Assembly: GCA_031287855.1 (NCBI GenBank)
Contig: JAITSL010000036.1
Location: 1-37,086 of the forward strand
DNA from: Candidatus Endomicrobiellum roisinitermitis
GTDB taxonomy: Bacteria > Elusimicrobiota > Endomicrobiia > Endomicrobiales > Endomicrobiaceae
Direction of reading: 5' to 3'
DNA length: 37,086 bases
Shown here: positions 1 through 9,073 of the stretch, one piece after another
Layout: each line of letters starts with the position of its first letter
Position numbering within the stretch: position 1 is the stretch's first letter
Notes under the pieces: model-generated
Seen by the model: the letters and a program-made list of their open reading frames with translations, nothing else
Told to the model about the DNA's origin: nothing
Database searches by the model: none
Made by a program: the position numbers and the translations under genes

Positions 1-185
1 CGCATGATTAAGAAAATGATAATGCCAGAGATCAAGTACCCTAAAAGAACAGAAGGTCCAGCAGCAAAAATAGCGCCTCCTGCCCCTAAAAATAATCCTG
101 TGCCTACTGCTCCTCCAAGTGCAATAAACTGAATGTGCCTGTTTTTAAGTTTACGTTTCAAATGAATTTCTTGCAAGTTCCCCAC
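1..185 (-). CDS. Amino-acid permease (APC/AAT family), 3' end cut off by window edge
   Basis: Only the first 61 codons are present; the gene continues past base 1. The visible part is a basic N-terminus ([10 protein letters not shown]) followed by the family signature [14 protein letters not shown] and transmembrane segment 1, nearly identical to the two permeases upstream. I place the start at a GTG (183-185) because AAAGGGG lies a proper distance before it and the next residues align with the starts of its paralogs. It is the third gene of a minus-strand operon, 22 bases after the stop of the second permease. Function by family: proton-coupled uptake of an amino acid across the inner membrane. 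The substrate cannot be told from this fragment. Confidence 0.85.
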   Translation of the reverse strand, partial: MGNLQEIHLKRKLKNRHIQFIALGGAVGTGLFLGAGGAIFAAGPSVLLGYLISGIIIFLIM

Positions 186-207
186 TAATAACCCCTTTAC
201 ATTAAAC

Positions 208-1608
208 TTACTTTTTTAAAATTTTATAACCAATATACACAACAAATATCCAAACCGGTAACGCTAGTACTTGCTTTATCATACCAAGCTGTGGTGTTGC
301 CATTGTTGCTAGCACAAGAGCAAGGAAAAGTAATGCCGCATAGTTTGAGTAAGGATAAAACGGCGATGGGAATAGAGTTTTAACATTTTCTGCATTCTTT
401 TTTTTTCTGTACATTAAATGAGATATAGCGATAATACTCCAATTGATTATTATACCTATAACAGAAAAACTTATAACTATTTCAAATGCGTTAATCCAGT
501 TAGGAATAAAATAGTTTAAAGGTACAACCAAAAACGTTAACGCTCCTGACATCAAAATTGAGTTAGAAGGAACACCTCGTTTGTTAGTTTTAGATAAAAT
601 AGGAGAAGCATTATTTTGTAAAGCAAGCCCATAAAGCATACGGCTGTTACAATAAATACAGCTATTGTAAACAGAAAGAGCAGCAGTAAGGACAATAAAA
701 TTTAGAGTCCAAGCTATATACTTAAACCCGATTTTGTCAAAAATTAAAACAAAAGGGCTGTCAGAAACACTTAAGTTGCTCCAATGGTATAAAGAAAGTA
801 GTACTGTTAGAGACCCAACATAAAAAATTAAAATACGAAACACAACTTGGTTTACAGCTTTAGGTATAGTCTTTTGAGGGTTTTCTGTTTCTGCAGCTGT
901 TAAGCCTATAAGTTCTACACCGTCAAAAGAAAAAATGATCATAGGGAAAGCCATCATAAACCCAATAAACCCTTTAGCAAAAAATCCGCTAAAAAACGCA
1001 TCAAAAGCATGCGGTCCTACAGTTGGTGGCAACCATAAATTTTTAATGCTGGCTCCCGGTACTAGCAAAGGATTAAAAAATAGTATATAACTGCCAGCTA
1101 AAATCATAGCGCAGATGGTAAATACTTTAATAGAAGAAATCCAAAACTCCATTTCTCCATAAGCTTTTACTGTTGCTAAGTTTATAGCGTTAATAAGTAT
1201 AAAAAATACTAACGATGTTTTCCAAGTGGCAATGTTTGGGAACCAATATTGAGCATAAGCAGCAACAGCGATAAGTTCTGCTATGCCTACTAAAACATAC
1301 TCTACCCAGTAGTTCCATCCTGCTAAAAAACCTAAGAAATTGCTAACATAAGTAGTTGCAAAGTAGCTGGAAGAGCCAGCCATAGGTTCGTTAGTAGCCA
1401 TTTCTCCAAGTTGTCGCATAATGAAAAATACTAATAACCCTCCAAGTAAGTACCCTAAAATGACTGACGGCCCTGTAGAAAAGATTGTGCTGGTTGCACC
1501 TAAAAACAATCCTGTTCCAACTGCGCTGCCAAGAGCAATAAACTGTATATGCCTATTTTTAAGTTTACGTTTTAGTTTGGTATTCTCTAAATTTTGAGTT
1601 TCGTTCAT
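208..1608 (-). CDS. Amino-acid permease, APC superfamily (AAT-type), second of three tandem copies
   Basis: A 466-residue integral membrane protein, full length for the family, which usually has 12 transmembrane helices. It begins with a short basic cytoplasmic tail and the signature [17 protein letters not shown] in helix 1, the substrate-binding loop of APC carriers. Residues about 240-265 carry [19 protein letters not shown], which matches the helix 6 motif (FxGxExxGxxAxExxNP) of AAT permeases. Its ATG overlaps the stop of the preceding permease by one base, so the two are translationally coupled. By family it imports an amino acid with protons; members include AroP, ProY, GabP and AnsP types, and I cannot choose among them. 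It reads as a complete gene. Confidence 0.93.
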   Translation of the reverse strand: MNETQNLENTKLKRKLKNRHIQFIALGSAVGTGLFLGATSTIFSTGPSVILGYLLGGLLVFFIMRQLGEMATNEPMAGSSSYFATTYVSNFLGFLAGWNYWVEYVLVGIAELIAVAAYAQYWFPNIATWKTSLVFFILINAINLATVKAYGEMEFWISSIKVFTICAMILAGSYILFFNPLLVPGASIKNLWLPPTVGPHAFDAFFSGFFAKGFIGFMMAFPMIIFSFDGVELIGLTAAETENPQKTIPKAVNQVVFRILIFYVGSLTVLLSLYHWSNLSVSDSPFVLIFDKIGFKYIAWTLNFIVLTAALSVYNSCIYCNSRMLYGLALQNNASPILSKTNKRGVPSNSILMSGALTFLVVPLNYFIPNWINAFEIVISFSVIGIIINWSIIAISHLMYRKKKNAENVKTLFPSPFYPYSNYAALLFLALVLATMATPQLGMIKQVLALPVWIFVVYIGYKILKK

Positions 1609-3026
1609 TATAAATAATAATTCCCTTTTCTTGATTTAAATTTTTTAAGTTTACATAAACTGTACCCCATGTAAACCACTAATACCCAAACTGGAAGCGC
1701 TGCAACTTGTTTAAACATGCCGAGTTTGGGTAAAGCCATAACTATCAAAATAAAACTATAAAAAATAAGAGTAAAATAATTTGAGTAAGGATAAAACGGC
1801 GACGGGAACACCGTTTTATGGTGTTCTATAGTTTTGTGTCTTTTAAATTTTATGTGGGATATTGTTATCATTCCCCAGCTTAGAAGAGCGCACACTACCA
1901 CAAAACTCATGATCATTTTAAAGGAGTCAAACCAATTAGGGATAAAATAGTTTAAAGGTACAACTAAAAATGTCAGTATTGTAGACACAATAAGCGCTAG
2001 GACAGGTACACCTTGTTTGTTAGTTTTAGATAAAATAGCAGTAGCATTGCTTTGTAAAGCAAGCCCATAAAGCATACGACTATTGCTGTACAAGCAGCTA
2101 TTGTAAACAGAAAGGGCAGCAGTTAAAATTATAAAATTAAGCACACTGGCAATATGCTTAAACCCGATTTTGTCAAAAATCAAAACAAAAGGACTGCTGT
2201 CAGGGGTTAACTTACTCCAATGGTAAAGGGACAAAAGTATAGCAATAGAACCTATATAGAAAATTAATATACGAAATACGGACTGGTTTACAGCTTTAGG
2301 AATGTTAGCTTTTGGGTTTTCTGTTTCTGAAGCGGCAATCCCAATAAGTTCTAACCCGCCAAAGGAAAAAGTAATCACAGGAATAGCAATTATCAGCCCC
2401 CACATACCGTTGGGAAATACTCCGTTAGATAAAGAATTTCCACTATTAGTTGAGTATGACCATAAATTTGCTATACTTGCACCGGGTACAAGACTTGGGT
2501 TAAAAAATAGTATGTATCCACCAGTCAAAATCATAGCGCAAATAGCTATAATTTTTATTATAGAAAAACAAAACTCTATTTCTCCATAAGCTTTTACTGT
2601 TATCAAATTTACGGCATTGATAAGCACAAAAAAGAATAGGGCAGTTTTCCACGTAGCCAAATTCGGGAACCAATATTGAGCATAAGCGGCAACAGCAGTA
2701 AGTTCTGTTATTCCTATCAACACATAAAGAATCCAATAGTTCCACCCAGCTAAGAAGCCAGGGAACTTACCCCAATACTTGTAAGCGAAATAACTAAAAG
2801 AGCCAGCCATAGGCTCCTCAGTGTCCATCTCGCCAAGCTGTCGCATAATTATAAAAATAGCAAGTCCAGATATTAAGTACCCTAACAAAACTGCAGGTCC
2901 AGCAGCAAAAATAGCGCTGCCTGTCCCTAAAAACAATCCTGTGCCTATAGAACCGCCCAAAGCAATAAATTGTATATGGCGATTTGTTAGTTTACGTTTT
3001 AAGATACTTTCTTGGGGTTGCTGCAT
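1608..3026 (-). CDS. Amino-acid permease, APC superfamily (AAT-type), first of three tandem copies
   Basis: A 472-residue polytopic membrane protein, leader of the permease operon. It has the helix 1 signature IALGGSIGTGLFLG and the helix 6 motif FGGLELIGIAASETENPKA near residues 225-245. It is collinear with the next gene over its whole length, so the pair arose by tandem duplication. The start is an ATG preceded by GGAG at suitable spacing. A good -10 hexamer (TATAAT on the minus strand, 3076-3081) lies about 50 bases upstream. Sequence differences between the copies are spread along the protein, suggesting divergence in substrate preference rather than a very recent duplication. Substrate unknown. 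Confidence 0.93.
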   Translation of the reverse strand: MQQPQESILKRKLTNRHIQFIALGGSIGTGLFLGTGSAIFAAGPAVLLGYLISGLAIFIIMRQLGEMDTEEPMAGSFSYFAYKYWGKFPGFLAGWNYWILYVLIGITELTAVAAYAQYWFPNLATWKTALFFFVLINAVNLITVKAYGEIEFCFSIIKIIAICAMILTGGYILFFNPSLVPGASIANLWSYSTNSGNSLSNGVFPNGMWGLIIAIPVITFSFGGLELIGIAASETENPKANIPKAVNQSVFRILIFYIGSIAILLSLYHWSKLTPDSSPFVLIFDKIGFKHIASVLNFIILTAALSVYNSCLYSNSRMLYGLALQSNATAILSKTNKQGVPVLALIVSTILTFLVVPLNYFIPNWFDSFKMIMSFVVVCALLSWGMITISHIKFKRHKTIEHHKTVFPSPFYPYSNYFTLIFYSFILIVMALPKLGMFKQVAALPVWVLVVYMGYSLCKLKKFKSRKGNYYL

Positions 3027-3318
3027 TAAGAAACTCCACTTATATAATATCCGATTTTTAACATAACTCTAATGTATTATAGCAAAAAAAGTGTATAGGT
3101 TAGTCCTAAGAAGCTCTAAATAGAAATAAAAAGGTGATAAGTAGAAAATTTTAGTGATCTACAGTACAAAGATGAATAGAATAAGTAAGTTTCTTTTTTG
3201 CTATGTTTTTTAAAATAAAGCGTCAATCATGTAGAGCATTTGTATTGCGTAAATGAAATTGTGTATAATTCTGCAATAGATCTAACAATTGCCATTTTCT
3301 TTTATAAAAAGAGGTGCA
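3027..3318. promoter_or_regulatory. Divergent promoter region between permease operon and AGCS genes
   Basis: This 292-base gap separates minus-strand and plus-strand transcription. On the minus strand, TATAAT at 3076-3081 is a good -10 box for the permease operon; its -35 is not clear. On the plus strand, TATAAT at 3264-3269 lies about 50 bases before the symporter remnant, again without a well spaced -35. No operator-like inverted repeat or riboswitch was recognised. Confidence 0.5.
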
Positions 3319-3857
3319 ATGGAAAGCTTTCCCGCCGTTATTATTGGTCAGTTAAACTCTTTTACTTTGGCGTTTCCTGTTTTTATTATTATCCTCACAT
3401 ACCTCTATTTTACACTCAAAACAAACTTTATTCAAAAGAAACTTTTTAAAGGTTTAAAACTGGCATTGACAAGGCAAGGGCAGTATGATCAAGGCGAACT
3501 GTTGCCTTTTTATGTTTTTTGTACAGAATTTGGCGTAGGGAATGCTATTGGCGTTACTACTGCCATAGCAATTGGCGGAGTTGGGTCTGCGTTTTGGGTG
3601 CTTGTTGTAAGTTTGGCGGTAGTTGCTGTAAAATAGTGTGCCTGTTATGCGGCGCTTTGGTTAGCATAATGTTTGAAAAAAAGAGCAGTGGAACTTTCTT
3701 TATTTTGCAGGCATATTTAAAGTAGTTTTAAGTGTAGGGGCAATTTTTGTTTTAAGAGACATTATTATAAAAGAAACTAAAGAATATAGTATTGCAAGCA
3801 AAGTAGACATTATAAAAGATACTGTGATTGAATATCAAGAAACAAAACAAAAATAAA
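3319..3857 (+). pseudogene. Gutted sodium:alanine symporter (AGCS family)
   Basis: The first 106 codons from ATG 3319 (SD AGAGGTG) encode an AGCS N-terminus: a membrane segment, KTNFIQKKLFKGLKLAL, then GVGNAIGVTTAIAIGGVGSAFW, closely matching the intact symporter just downstream. A TAG at 3634-3636 ends this frame. After a frameshifted stretch, a third frame ending at 3857 reads VLRDIIIKETKEYS, matching the C-terminal LLGSLISKETRQYL of the intact copy. So the two ends survive while about 250-300 internal codons, including the core transport helices, are gone. An internal deletion plus decay is the simplest reading. It cannot make a transporter. Confidence 0.8.
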
Positions 3858-3907
3858 TAGAGCAAAAGAATTAAGATATCCATTTAACTAAATAGGAGAT
3901 AGTTGTT

Positions 3908-5320
3908 GTGGAGAAACTTTATGTTTTTCTTTCGTTTTTAGATAGTTTGGTTTGGGGGTACCCGCTAATAATTTTCATATTTTGTTTGCACATTTATATT
4001 ACGTTTAGAACACGTTTTGTTCAGAGGAAACTTTTTAAAGGCATAAAGTTATCTTTAAAAAATAAAAGTTACACAGAAGGCCACATTTCTCCATTTGCAG
4101 CGCTTTGCACAGACCTGTCTGGAACGGTAGCTATGGGCAACGTTTTAGGAGTGGCCTATGGCATTGTGTTAGGTGGTGTTGGTTCTATATTTTGGATATG
4201 TCTAACAGGCATTCTTGGAGTTGCTACAAAATATGCTGAAAGTTTGCTAACAGTTAAATATAAAGTTAAAAATCAAGATGGGACTATTGTTGGCGGTATG
4301 ATGTATGTTATGGAGCACGCACTAAAAAAGAAATGGCTTGCTATTATTTATACAATCCTTGTTTGCATTACTTGTTTTATGATGTATGGTGCATTTCAGT
4401 CAAGCGAGCTTTTTTTATTTTGTTTTAAAGTGAAAAGTTGGTCTTTGGAATTAATATTGTTGTTGATAGTAGTGTCTAGTATGTTGGCTTGTTGTATACA
4501 TAAAGGAATTAAATCTATTTCTAAAGCTTGTGTTATTATAGTACCATTTATGATAATTTTGTACGTGTTGTCTTGTTTGACGATTCTTATGATAAATATA
4601 AAATATTTGTTACCTGCAATAAGTTCAATTTTTACGCAAGCATTTTCTTTAAAGGCAAGTGTTGGAGGTTCTGTAGGAGTTAGCATTATAACTGCAATGA
4701 GGTACGGGATATCTAAAGCAACGTTTTCTTCAGAGTCTGGCTCAGGGATGAACTCTGTAGCAGACGCTTGTGCAAAAGCTAAAGATCCGTTTCAGCAAGC
4801 TTTAATTTCTAGCACTGGGACGTTTTGGGACTCTTGTGTTATATGCGTTTTAACAGGCCTTGTATTTGTAACAACGTCTTATGCTATCCCTAGTTTCCCT
4901 ATCAACGAATTAAATGTGATTGGAATTTTGAGTTTATCGTTTGCAAAACTGCCCTATGGTAACCTTCTTATGTTTTGTACTTTATTTTTGTTTATATTTA
5001 GCACTATGCTTGAAGGGGCTTATGTTTTTGAAGTTAGCTTTAAATATTTGTTTTCTAAAGCTAACTTTTTTATGATTAGATGCTTTTACGTTTTTGCGGT
5101 AATACTTGGAGTCGTTTGGCCTATTAAAGCGTGGGATGTTTTTGAATTATTTGAAGGACTTAAAATAATACCTTCAACAATAGCTTTATTTTTGTTAGGC
5201 AGTCTTATTTCTAAAGAAACACGACAATATTTATCTAACAATAATATAAATGTAGAAAATATTAATCCAGGACAAGTTCTTGAGACAAAAAAGCATAATG
5301 AAATGAAAATAAATTTATAG
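3908..5320 (+). CDS. Sodium:alanine/glycine symporter, AGCS family
   Basis: A 470-residue membrane protein of the alanine-or-glycine:cation symporter family, usual length 440-490. Diagnostic segments are FRTRFVQRKLFKGIKLSL near residues 34-51, TVAMGNVLGVAYGIVLGGVG followed by ATKYAESLL around residues 75-120, and SGSGMNSVADACAKAKDP with QQALISSTGTFWDS around residues 275-310. It should couple sodium entry to uptake of alanine, glycine or a relative. The start is a GTG preceded by AGGAG. The gene follows its decayed paralog by 50 bases, so this is the surviving copy of a tandem pair. Large hydrophobic stretches rich in Cys and Phe are intact and no frame break is seen. Confidence 0.92.
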   Translation: MEKLYVFLSFLDSLVWGYPLIIFIFCLHIYITFRTRFVQRKLFKGIKLSLKNKSYTEGHISPFAALCTDLSGTVAMGNVLGVAYGIVLGGVGSIFWICLTGILGVATKYAESLLTVKYKVKNQDGTIVGGMMYVMEHALKKKWLAIIYTILVCITCFMMYGAFQSSELFLFCFKVKSWSLELILLLIVVSSMLACCIHKGIKSISKACVIIVPFMIILYVLSCLTILMINIKYLLPAISSIFTQAFSLKASVGGSVGVSIITAMRYGISKATFSSESGSGMNSVADACAKAKDPFQQALISSTGTFWDSCVICVLTGLVFVTTSYAIPSFPINELNVIGILSLSFAKLPYGNLLMFCTLFLFIFSTMLEGAYVFEVSFKYLFSKANFFMIRCFYVFAVILGVVWPIKAWDVFELFEGLKIIPSTIALFLLGSLISKETRQYLSNNNINVENINPGQVLETKKHNEMKINL

Positions 5321-5443
5321 TTTTCTTAAATTTGCCGTACAAATATGCTACTTTAAAGCAGTTAGTTTAGCAAACAAAAAGGACTTAAATATTGTTTAGA
5401 CAACACTGTATAAAAAACAGGTGTTGCTTAAAAAGGATAAAAT

Positions 5444-6208
5444 ATGAAATTTTCTATAAGTGAAGCTTTTAAGTTTTCATTTCAAAGTTTTAAAGAAAAC
5501 TGGACAAAAATTTTAGGTGTGTCTTTTTTTACTATTGTTTTAATAACCATAGCGCAATATTTTATAGCAAAATCTTTGCTCATGCAATTTGACGTTTTGT
5601 CTATTATAACTGATTCAAAAACCATGTTGAAATTTGTGTTCTTTAAAAATATTTCGTTGATAGTTCCAACAATTTTCTTTTTTTGTTTAACTAGCACTAT
5701 TTTGCCTACAATTTCAGGCTCACAAGTAAAATTTAAAGACTATTTTCTGGAAGCCGAAAAGGTTATAAATTTTATATGTGGGATGTTTTTAATAATGCTT
5801 GTACCGTCGCTTATTGCTTTACTTTCTTTTGGCATATTTGCTAGATACGACGATGGTAGCGTTCTTTTTAACGTTTTTCAAACATTGTACATAGTTATGT
5901 CTTTTGGTGTTATAATATACTTATTTAGATACCTATTATTTTATGTTGACATTTTAGAAGGACAGCCTGTACTAAAATCTCTAAAAAACAGTGCTAAAAT
6001 GTTAAAAGGGAACTTATTTAAGTTTATTGCGCTGATAATTTTGTTGGTTTTTATAAGCTTGTTAGGAATACTAACCATTGTAGGTGCATTTTTTGTGTTA
6101 CCTTTAGATGCACTCGTCCTTGTGTATGTGCATATGCAGCTTGCAAAAAGCTATAAAGATGTCCCACAAAAAACGTTTAAAATGCGCAGCGTTAAAGTTA
6201 ATTTATAG
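5444..6208 (+). CDS. Uncharacterised polytopic membrane protein (YciC/DUF975-like layout)
   Basis: A 254-residue protein that I do not recognise with certainty. Hydrophobic segments lie at about residues 22-42, 66-90, 107-130, 145-168 and 192-235, giving five or six membrane spans, with a short amphipathic N-terminus (ISEAFKFSFQSFKENW). The pattern of an N-terminal 'A..F...W..ILG' helix and a cytosolic LKSLKNSAKMLKGN segment before the last pair of helices resembles integral membrane families such as YciC/DUF975 or the membrane domain of some glycerophosphodiesterases. No catalytic motif is visible. AAAGGA precedes the ATG. It stands 20 bases before the CoA-binding pseudogene and probably shared its transcript. 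Role unknown. Confidence 0.8.
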   Translation: MKFSISEAFKFSFQSFKENWTKILGVSFFTIVLITIAQYFIAKSLLMQFDVLSIITDSKTMLKFVFFKNISLIVPTIFFFCLTSTILPTISGSQVKFKDYFLEAEKVINFICGMFLIMLVPSLIALLSFGIFARYDDGSVLFNVFQTLYIVMSFGVIIYLFRYLLFYVDILEGQPVLKSLKNSAKMLKGNLFKFIALIILLVFISLLGILTIVGAFFVLPLDALVLVYVHMQLAKSYKDVPQKTFKMRSVKVNL

Positions 6209-6228
6209 TTTTTAGGAAGACAATTTGT

Positions 6229-6599
6229 ATGGATGAGAACAAGCTTAGTGCTGTTATAGGCGTTTCTGAAAATCCAGCCAAGTTTGGGTATAAAATATTT
6301 ACAGATTTATTAAATGCAGGTTTTAAAACTGTGGCTGTTGGGGTTAGAGGAGGGACTGTTTTAGGAAAATGTGTTTATAAATCTTTAAAAGATTTACCTA
6401 ACAAGCCAGATATAATTGTAACAGTAGTCCCTCCTGAAGGGACAGACAAAACTGTTGACGACGCTATATCTTTAGGAGTTAAAGAAATATGGATGCAGCC
6501 CCGGGCTCAGTGTCGCAAACAGCTGTAAAAAAAGCGAAATTAGCAGGGGTTAAAGTTACTCGCCATGGCTGCTTTATGGTTGCACACGGTGTGTGGTAG
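6229..6599 (+). pseudogene. CoA-binding (YccU-like) protein, frameshifted near its C-terminus
   Basis: The first about 90 codons encode a Rossmann-like CoA_binding_2 domain: AVIGVSENPAKFGYKIFTDL, then VYKSLKDLPNKPDIIVTVVPP and the end motif EIWMQP. At the CCCCGGG run near 6499-6505 the frame is lost, giving an early stop at 6526-6528. The correct sequence resumes in another frame as PGSVSQTAVKKAKLAGVKV followed by a TAG at 6597-6599. The shift equals a 2-base gain or a 1-base loss. The family is of uncertain function (E. coli YccU). The truncated product would lack about 30 residues of the last strand and helix, so it is probably dead, unless the change is a sequencing error. Confidence 0.8.
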
Positions 6600-6627
6600 T
6601 TAGTTTTAGAAAAAGGGGGGAGATTTT

Positions 6628-7037
6628 ATGGTAGAAGTTAGTAAAAAGCTTTATGTTGTTGATTGTATAAGAACAAATAATTTTAGTGATAATCTGGTTG
6701 TACAAAAAATCGATAATCTGTGGCAAAAAGTAAGCGCAAAAATTCCAAATGGAGCTAAAAAGTATACCACGACTATAAAAGCGATTTTAAGGGAGATTAT
6801 ACCTTAAGTGTTGCAACGGATATAGAGACTTCTAATAAAAAACTAGAGTTTGCTGGCAAATATCAAATTTTTGATGTGAAGATAAACATAGAAAACCCTA
6901 TTATTAAAGCTTGGAAACAAATTTGGTCTATGCAGATTAACAGAGCATATACTTTTGATTTTGAACAATATAATCCCGATGGGACAGTTAAAATATATAT
7001 TGCGCTTGAAGAAAAGGTGGGAGATATAAATGTTTAA
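6628..7037 (+). pseudogene. GyrI-like small-molecule-binding protein, frameshifted
   Basis: Starting at ATG 6628 behind a strong SD (GGGGGGAG), the first frame encodes MVEVSKKLYVVDCIRTNNF and continues to about residue 50. One base appears missing near 6768-6770; reading resumes in a second frame as DYKSDFKGDYTLSVATDIE, then WSMQINRAYTFDFEQYNPDG and VKIYIALEEK to a TAA at 7035-7037. The order 'DY.SDFKGDYT' then 'W..I.....NRAYT.DFE.Y' then 'IYIA' is typical of GyrI-like / integron Cass2 effector-binding domains, which bind hydrophobic ligands or drugs. The reading frame of the tail overlaps the next gene's ATG by eight bases, a remnant of translational coupling. Family call is by motif memory. 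Confidence 0.7.
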
Positions 7038-7683
7038 TTTTAAAGCAGTGTTGTTTGATATGGACGGCATTATAGTGGACTCTATGCCGTACCATTTTAT
7101 TTCGTGGTTTGAAACATTAAAACAATATAATGTTCGTGTAAGACCGTCAACTATTTTTGAAATGGAAGGCGCTAAGTGGAGCCATATAATAGAAGTTGCT
7201 TTTAAAGATTATCAAGTGGAATTTACTCCTGAAATACTTTCTTGTATATGTAGGCAAAGGGAAGAACTTTTTAAAAAGTACTTTAAAAGGTACATGTTTT
7301 TAGGAATTCCAGAATTTATAAAACACTTAAAATCTCAAAACATTTTAGTTGGGCTTGTAACAGGCTCTCTGAAAAGAGAAGTGCAAAATATGCTCCCTAA
7401 AGAACTGTACAATCTTTTTGATGCCATTGTTGGAGGTGACACTGTAACAAACGCAAAACCTCACCCTGAGCCATACTTAACAGCCTCAAACAATTTAAAG
7501 ATAAGCCCAGAAAAATGTTTAGTGATAGAAAATGCTCCTTATGGTATAAAGTCTGCAAAAGATGCGAATATGGTTTGTTACGCTATAGCTACAAGTTTAG
7601 CAGAGGCGTCTTTAAAAATGGCAGATAAAGTATTTGATAAACATAAAGACTTATACAATTTTTTAAATTTAAATAAAGTATAA
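7030..7683 (+). CDS. HAD-superfamily hydrolase, beta-phosphoglucomutase/phosphatase-like
   Basis: A 217-residue haloacid-dehalogenase fold enzyme of normal length for subfamily IA with a helical cap. Motif I is FDMDGIIVDS with D10 as nucleophile and D12 as general acid/base. Motif II is LVTGS, motif III is the lysine of NAKPHPEPYL, and motif IV is VIENAPYG, the common E-N variant of the E-D metal site. The cap lies at about residues 18-90. Such enzymes hydrolyse or isomerise phosphosugars; the immediate neighbour is a sugar transporter, which favours a sugar-phosphate substrate. GGTGGGAG serves as SD and sits inside the upstream pseudogene. Phosphatase versus mutase cannot be decided here. 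Confidence 0.88.
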   Translation: MFNFKAVLFDMDGIIVDSMPYHFISWFETLKQYNVRVRPSTIFEMEGAKWSHIIEVAFKDYQVEFTPEILSCICRQREELFKKYFKRYMFLGIPEFIKHLKSQNILVGLVTGSLKREVQNMLPKELYNLFDAIVGGDTVTNAKPHPEPYLTASNNLKISPEKCLVIENAPYGIKSAKDANMVCYAIATSLAEASLKMADKVFDKHKDLYNFLNLNKV

Positions 7684-7711
7684 GTTAATGCTAAAAAAAG
7701 GAGTCTCGAGT

Positions 7712-9073
7712 ATGAAAAGAGTTAACACTATAATAATTTACATTTTTTGTGCTTTAGGAGGTCTCCTTTTTGGTTATGATACAGGCATAATTTCTAGTGC
7801 AATTTTGTTTATAAAGCAAGAAATGGCACTTACTGCTTTACAGGAAGGCGTTGTGGTAAGTTCTATCCTTTTTGGTGCTATGATAGGTGCTTGCCTTATC
7901 ACTTCACTCTCGGACAAATATGGTCGTAAAAAGATGTTGTTAATTTGTGCGTTTATTTTTGTTGCGGGGGCTATATTTTCTGCAAGTTCTCTAAACATGT
8001 TACTACTAACAAGCTCGAGAGTGTTTTTAGGTGTTGCTGTTGGAGGGGCATCTGCTTTAGTTCCTTTATATATTTCAGAAATGGCGCCAGCTCATCGTAG
8101 AGGGTCACTTGCAACATTAAACCAACTGATGATAACAATCGGCATTCTGTTAGCTTATTTGGTTGCTTTGTTTTACGCAAACGTTGCTAACGGTTGGCGG
8201 TTAATGATAGGCTTTGCTGCTCTCCCTGCAGGCATAGTTTTTTTAGGAGCACTATTTTTGCCTGAAAGTCCAAGATGGCTTTTTGAAAAAGGGAAAGAAG
8301 ATCAATCTATTAATGTTTTAAAGAGGTTAAGAATTAACAAATATAACCAACCAGACTTAGATTTAATATCTAAAGAAATACAAGATATGAAAGAAGTGGC
8401 TTCTCAAGAAAAAGGCGTTTTTAAAGACTTGATCAAGAAATGGGTACGTCCAGCTTTAGTTGCAGCTATAGGAATTGCTGTTTTTCAACAGTTTATAGGC
8501 ATAAACACGGTTATTTATTATGCTCCTACAATTTTTGTTAACCTTAATTTAGGTACTTTTTCTGCAATTTTAAGTACAGTTGGTATAGGAACTTTAAACG
8601 TGCTGGTTTCTGTGCTTGCGTTATATGTTATGGACAAAATAGACAGAAAAAAGCTTCTTATTTTTGGCAGCTCTGGAATGTTTGTGTCTCTTATAATTCT
8701 TTCAATTTTTACTAATATTCATACTTCAGCAAGTATGTTAGGGTACATTACTTTACTTTCTTTATGTCTATACATTTTCTTTTTCGCTCTTACTTGGGGG
8801 CCAATATCTTGGATTATTATAGGGGAAGTTTTTCCTTTAAAAGTTAGAGGGTTAGGCGCAGGTATTACCAGCTTGGCAAACTGGTGTTCAAATTTATTGG
8901 TAGCTTTAGTGTTTCCTGTACTGTTTGAAAAGTTGAGCACTTATTTATTTTTAGCTTTTGCAGGTGTAGCGATACTTTCAATATTTTTTGTAAAGCACAA
9001 AGTTTTTGAAACAAGAGGGAAATCTTTAGAAGAAATAGAAATAGCTCTCTATAAAAATTCTTTGAACATTTAA
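7712..9073 (+). CDS. Sugar transporter, MFS sugar-porter family (XylE/GalP/AraE-like)
   Basis: A 453-residue, 12-helix proton:sugar symporter. Hallmarks in order are GGLLFGYDTGIIS in helix 1, SDKYGRKK between helices 2 and 3, PESPRWLFEKGK before the central loop, QQFIGINTVIYYAP in helix 7 (sugar-binding QQ and N), and WGPISWIIIGEVFPLKVRG in helix 10. I prefer the ATG at 7712, with AAAAAGGAG eight bases before it, over an upstream in-frame ATG at 7688 that has no SD. It likely imports a hexose or pentose that the neighbouring HAD enzyme or host pathways process. It follows the HAD gene by 28 bases in the same direction, suggesting one transcript. All motifs are intact. Confidence 0.94.
   Translation: MKRVNTIIIYIFCALGGLLFGYDTGIISSAILFIKQEMALTALQEGVVVSSILFGAMIGACLITSLSDKYGRKKMLLICAFIFVAGAIFSASSLNMLLLTSSRVFLGVAVGGASALVPLYISEMAPAHRRGSLATLNQLMITIGILLAYLVALFYANVANGWRLMIGFAALPAGIVFLGALFLPESPRWLFEKGKEDQSINVLKRLRINKYNQPDLDLISKEIQDMKEVASQEKGVFKDLIKKWVRPALVAAIGIAVFQQFIGINTVIYYAPTIFVNLNLGTFSAILSTVGIGTLNVLVSVLALYVMDKIDRKKLLIFGSSGMFVSLIILSIFTNIHTSASMLGYITLLSLCLYIFFFALTWGPISWIIIGEVFPLKVRGLGAGITSLANWCSNLLVALVFPVLFEKLSTYLFLAFAGVAILSIFFVKHKVFETRGKSLEEIEIALYKNSLNI

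Noticed and set aside
2302-2589. Antisense open frames inside the permeases and other genes
   Set aside because: They lie opposite strongly supported coding sequences, lack SD sites and have composition of reverse-strand shadows.
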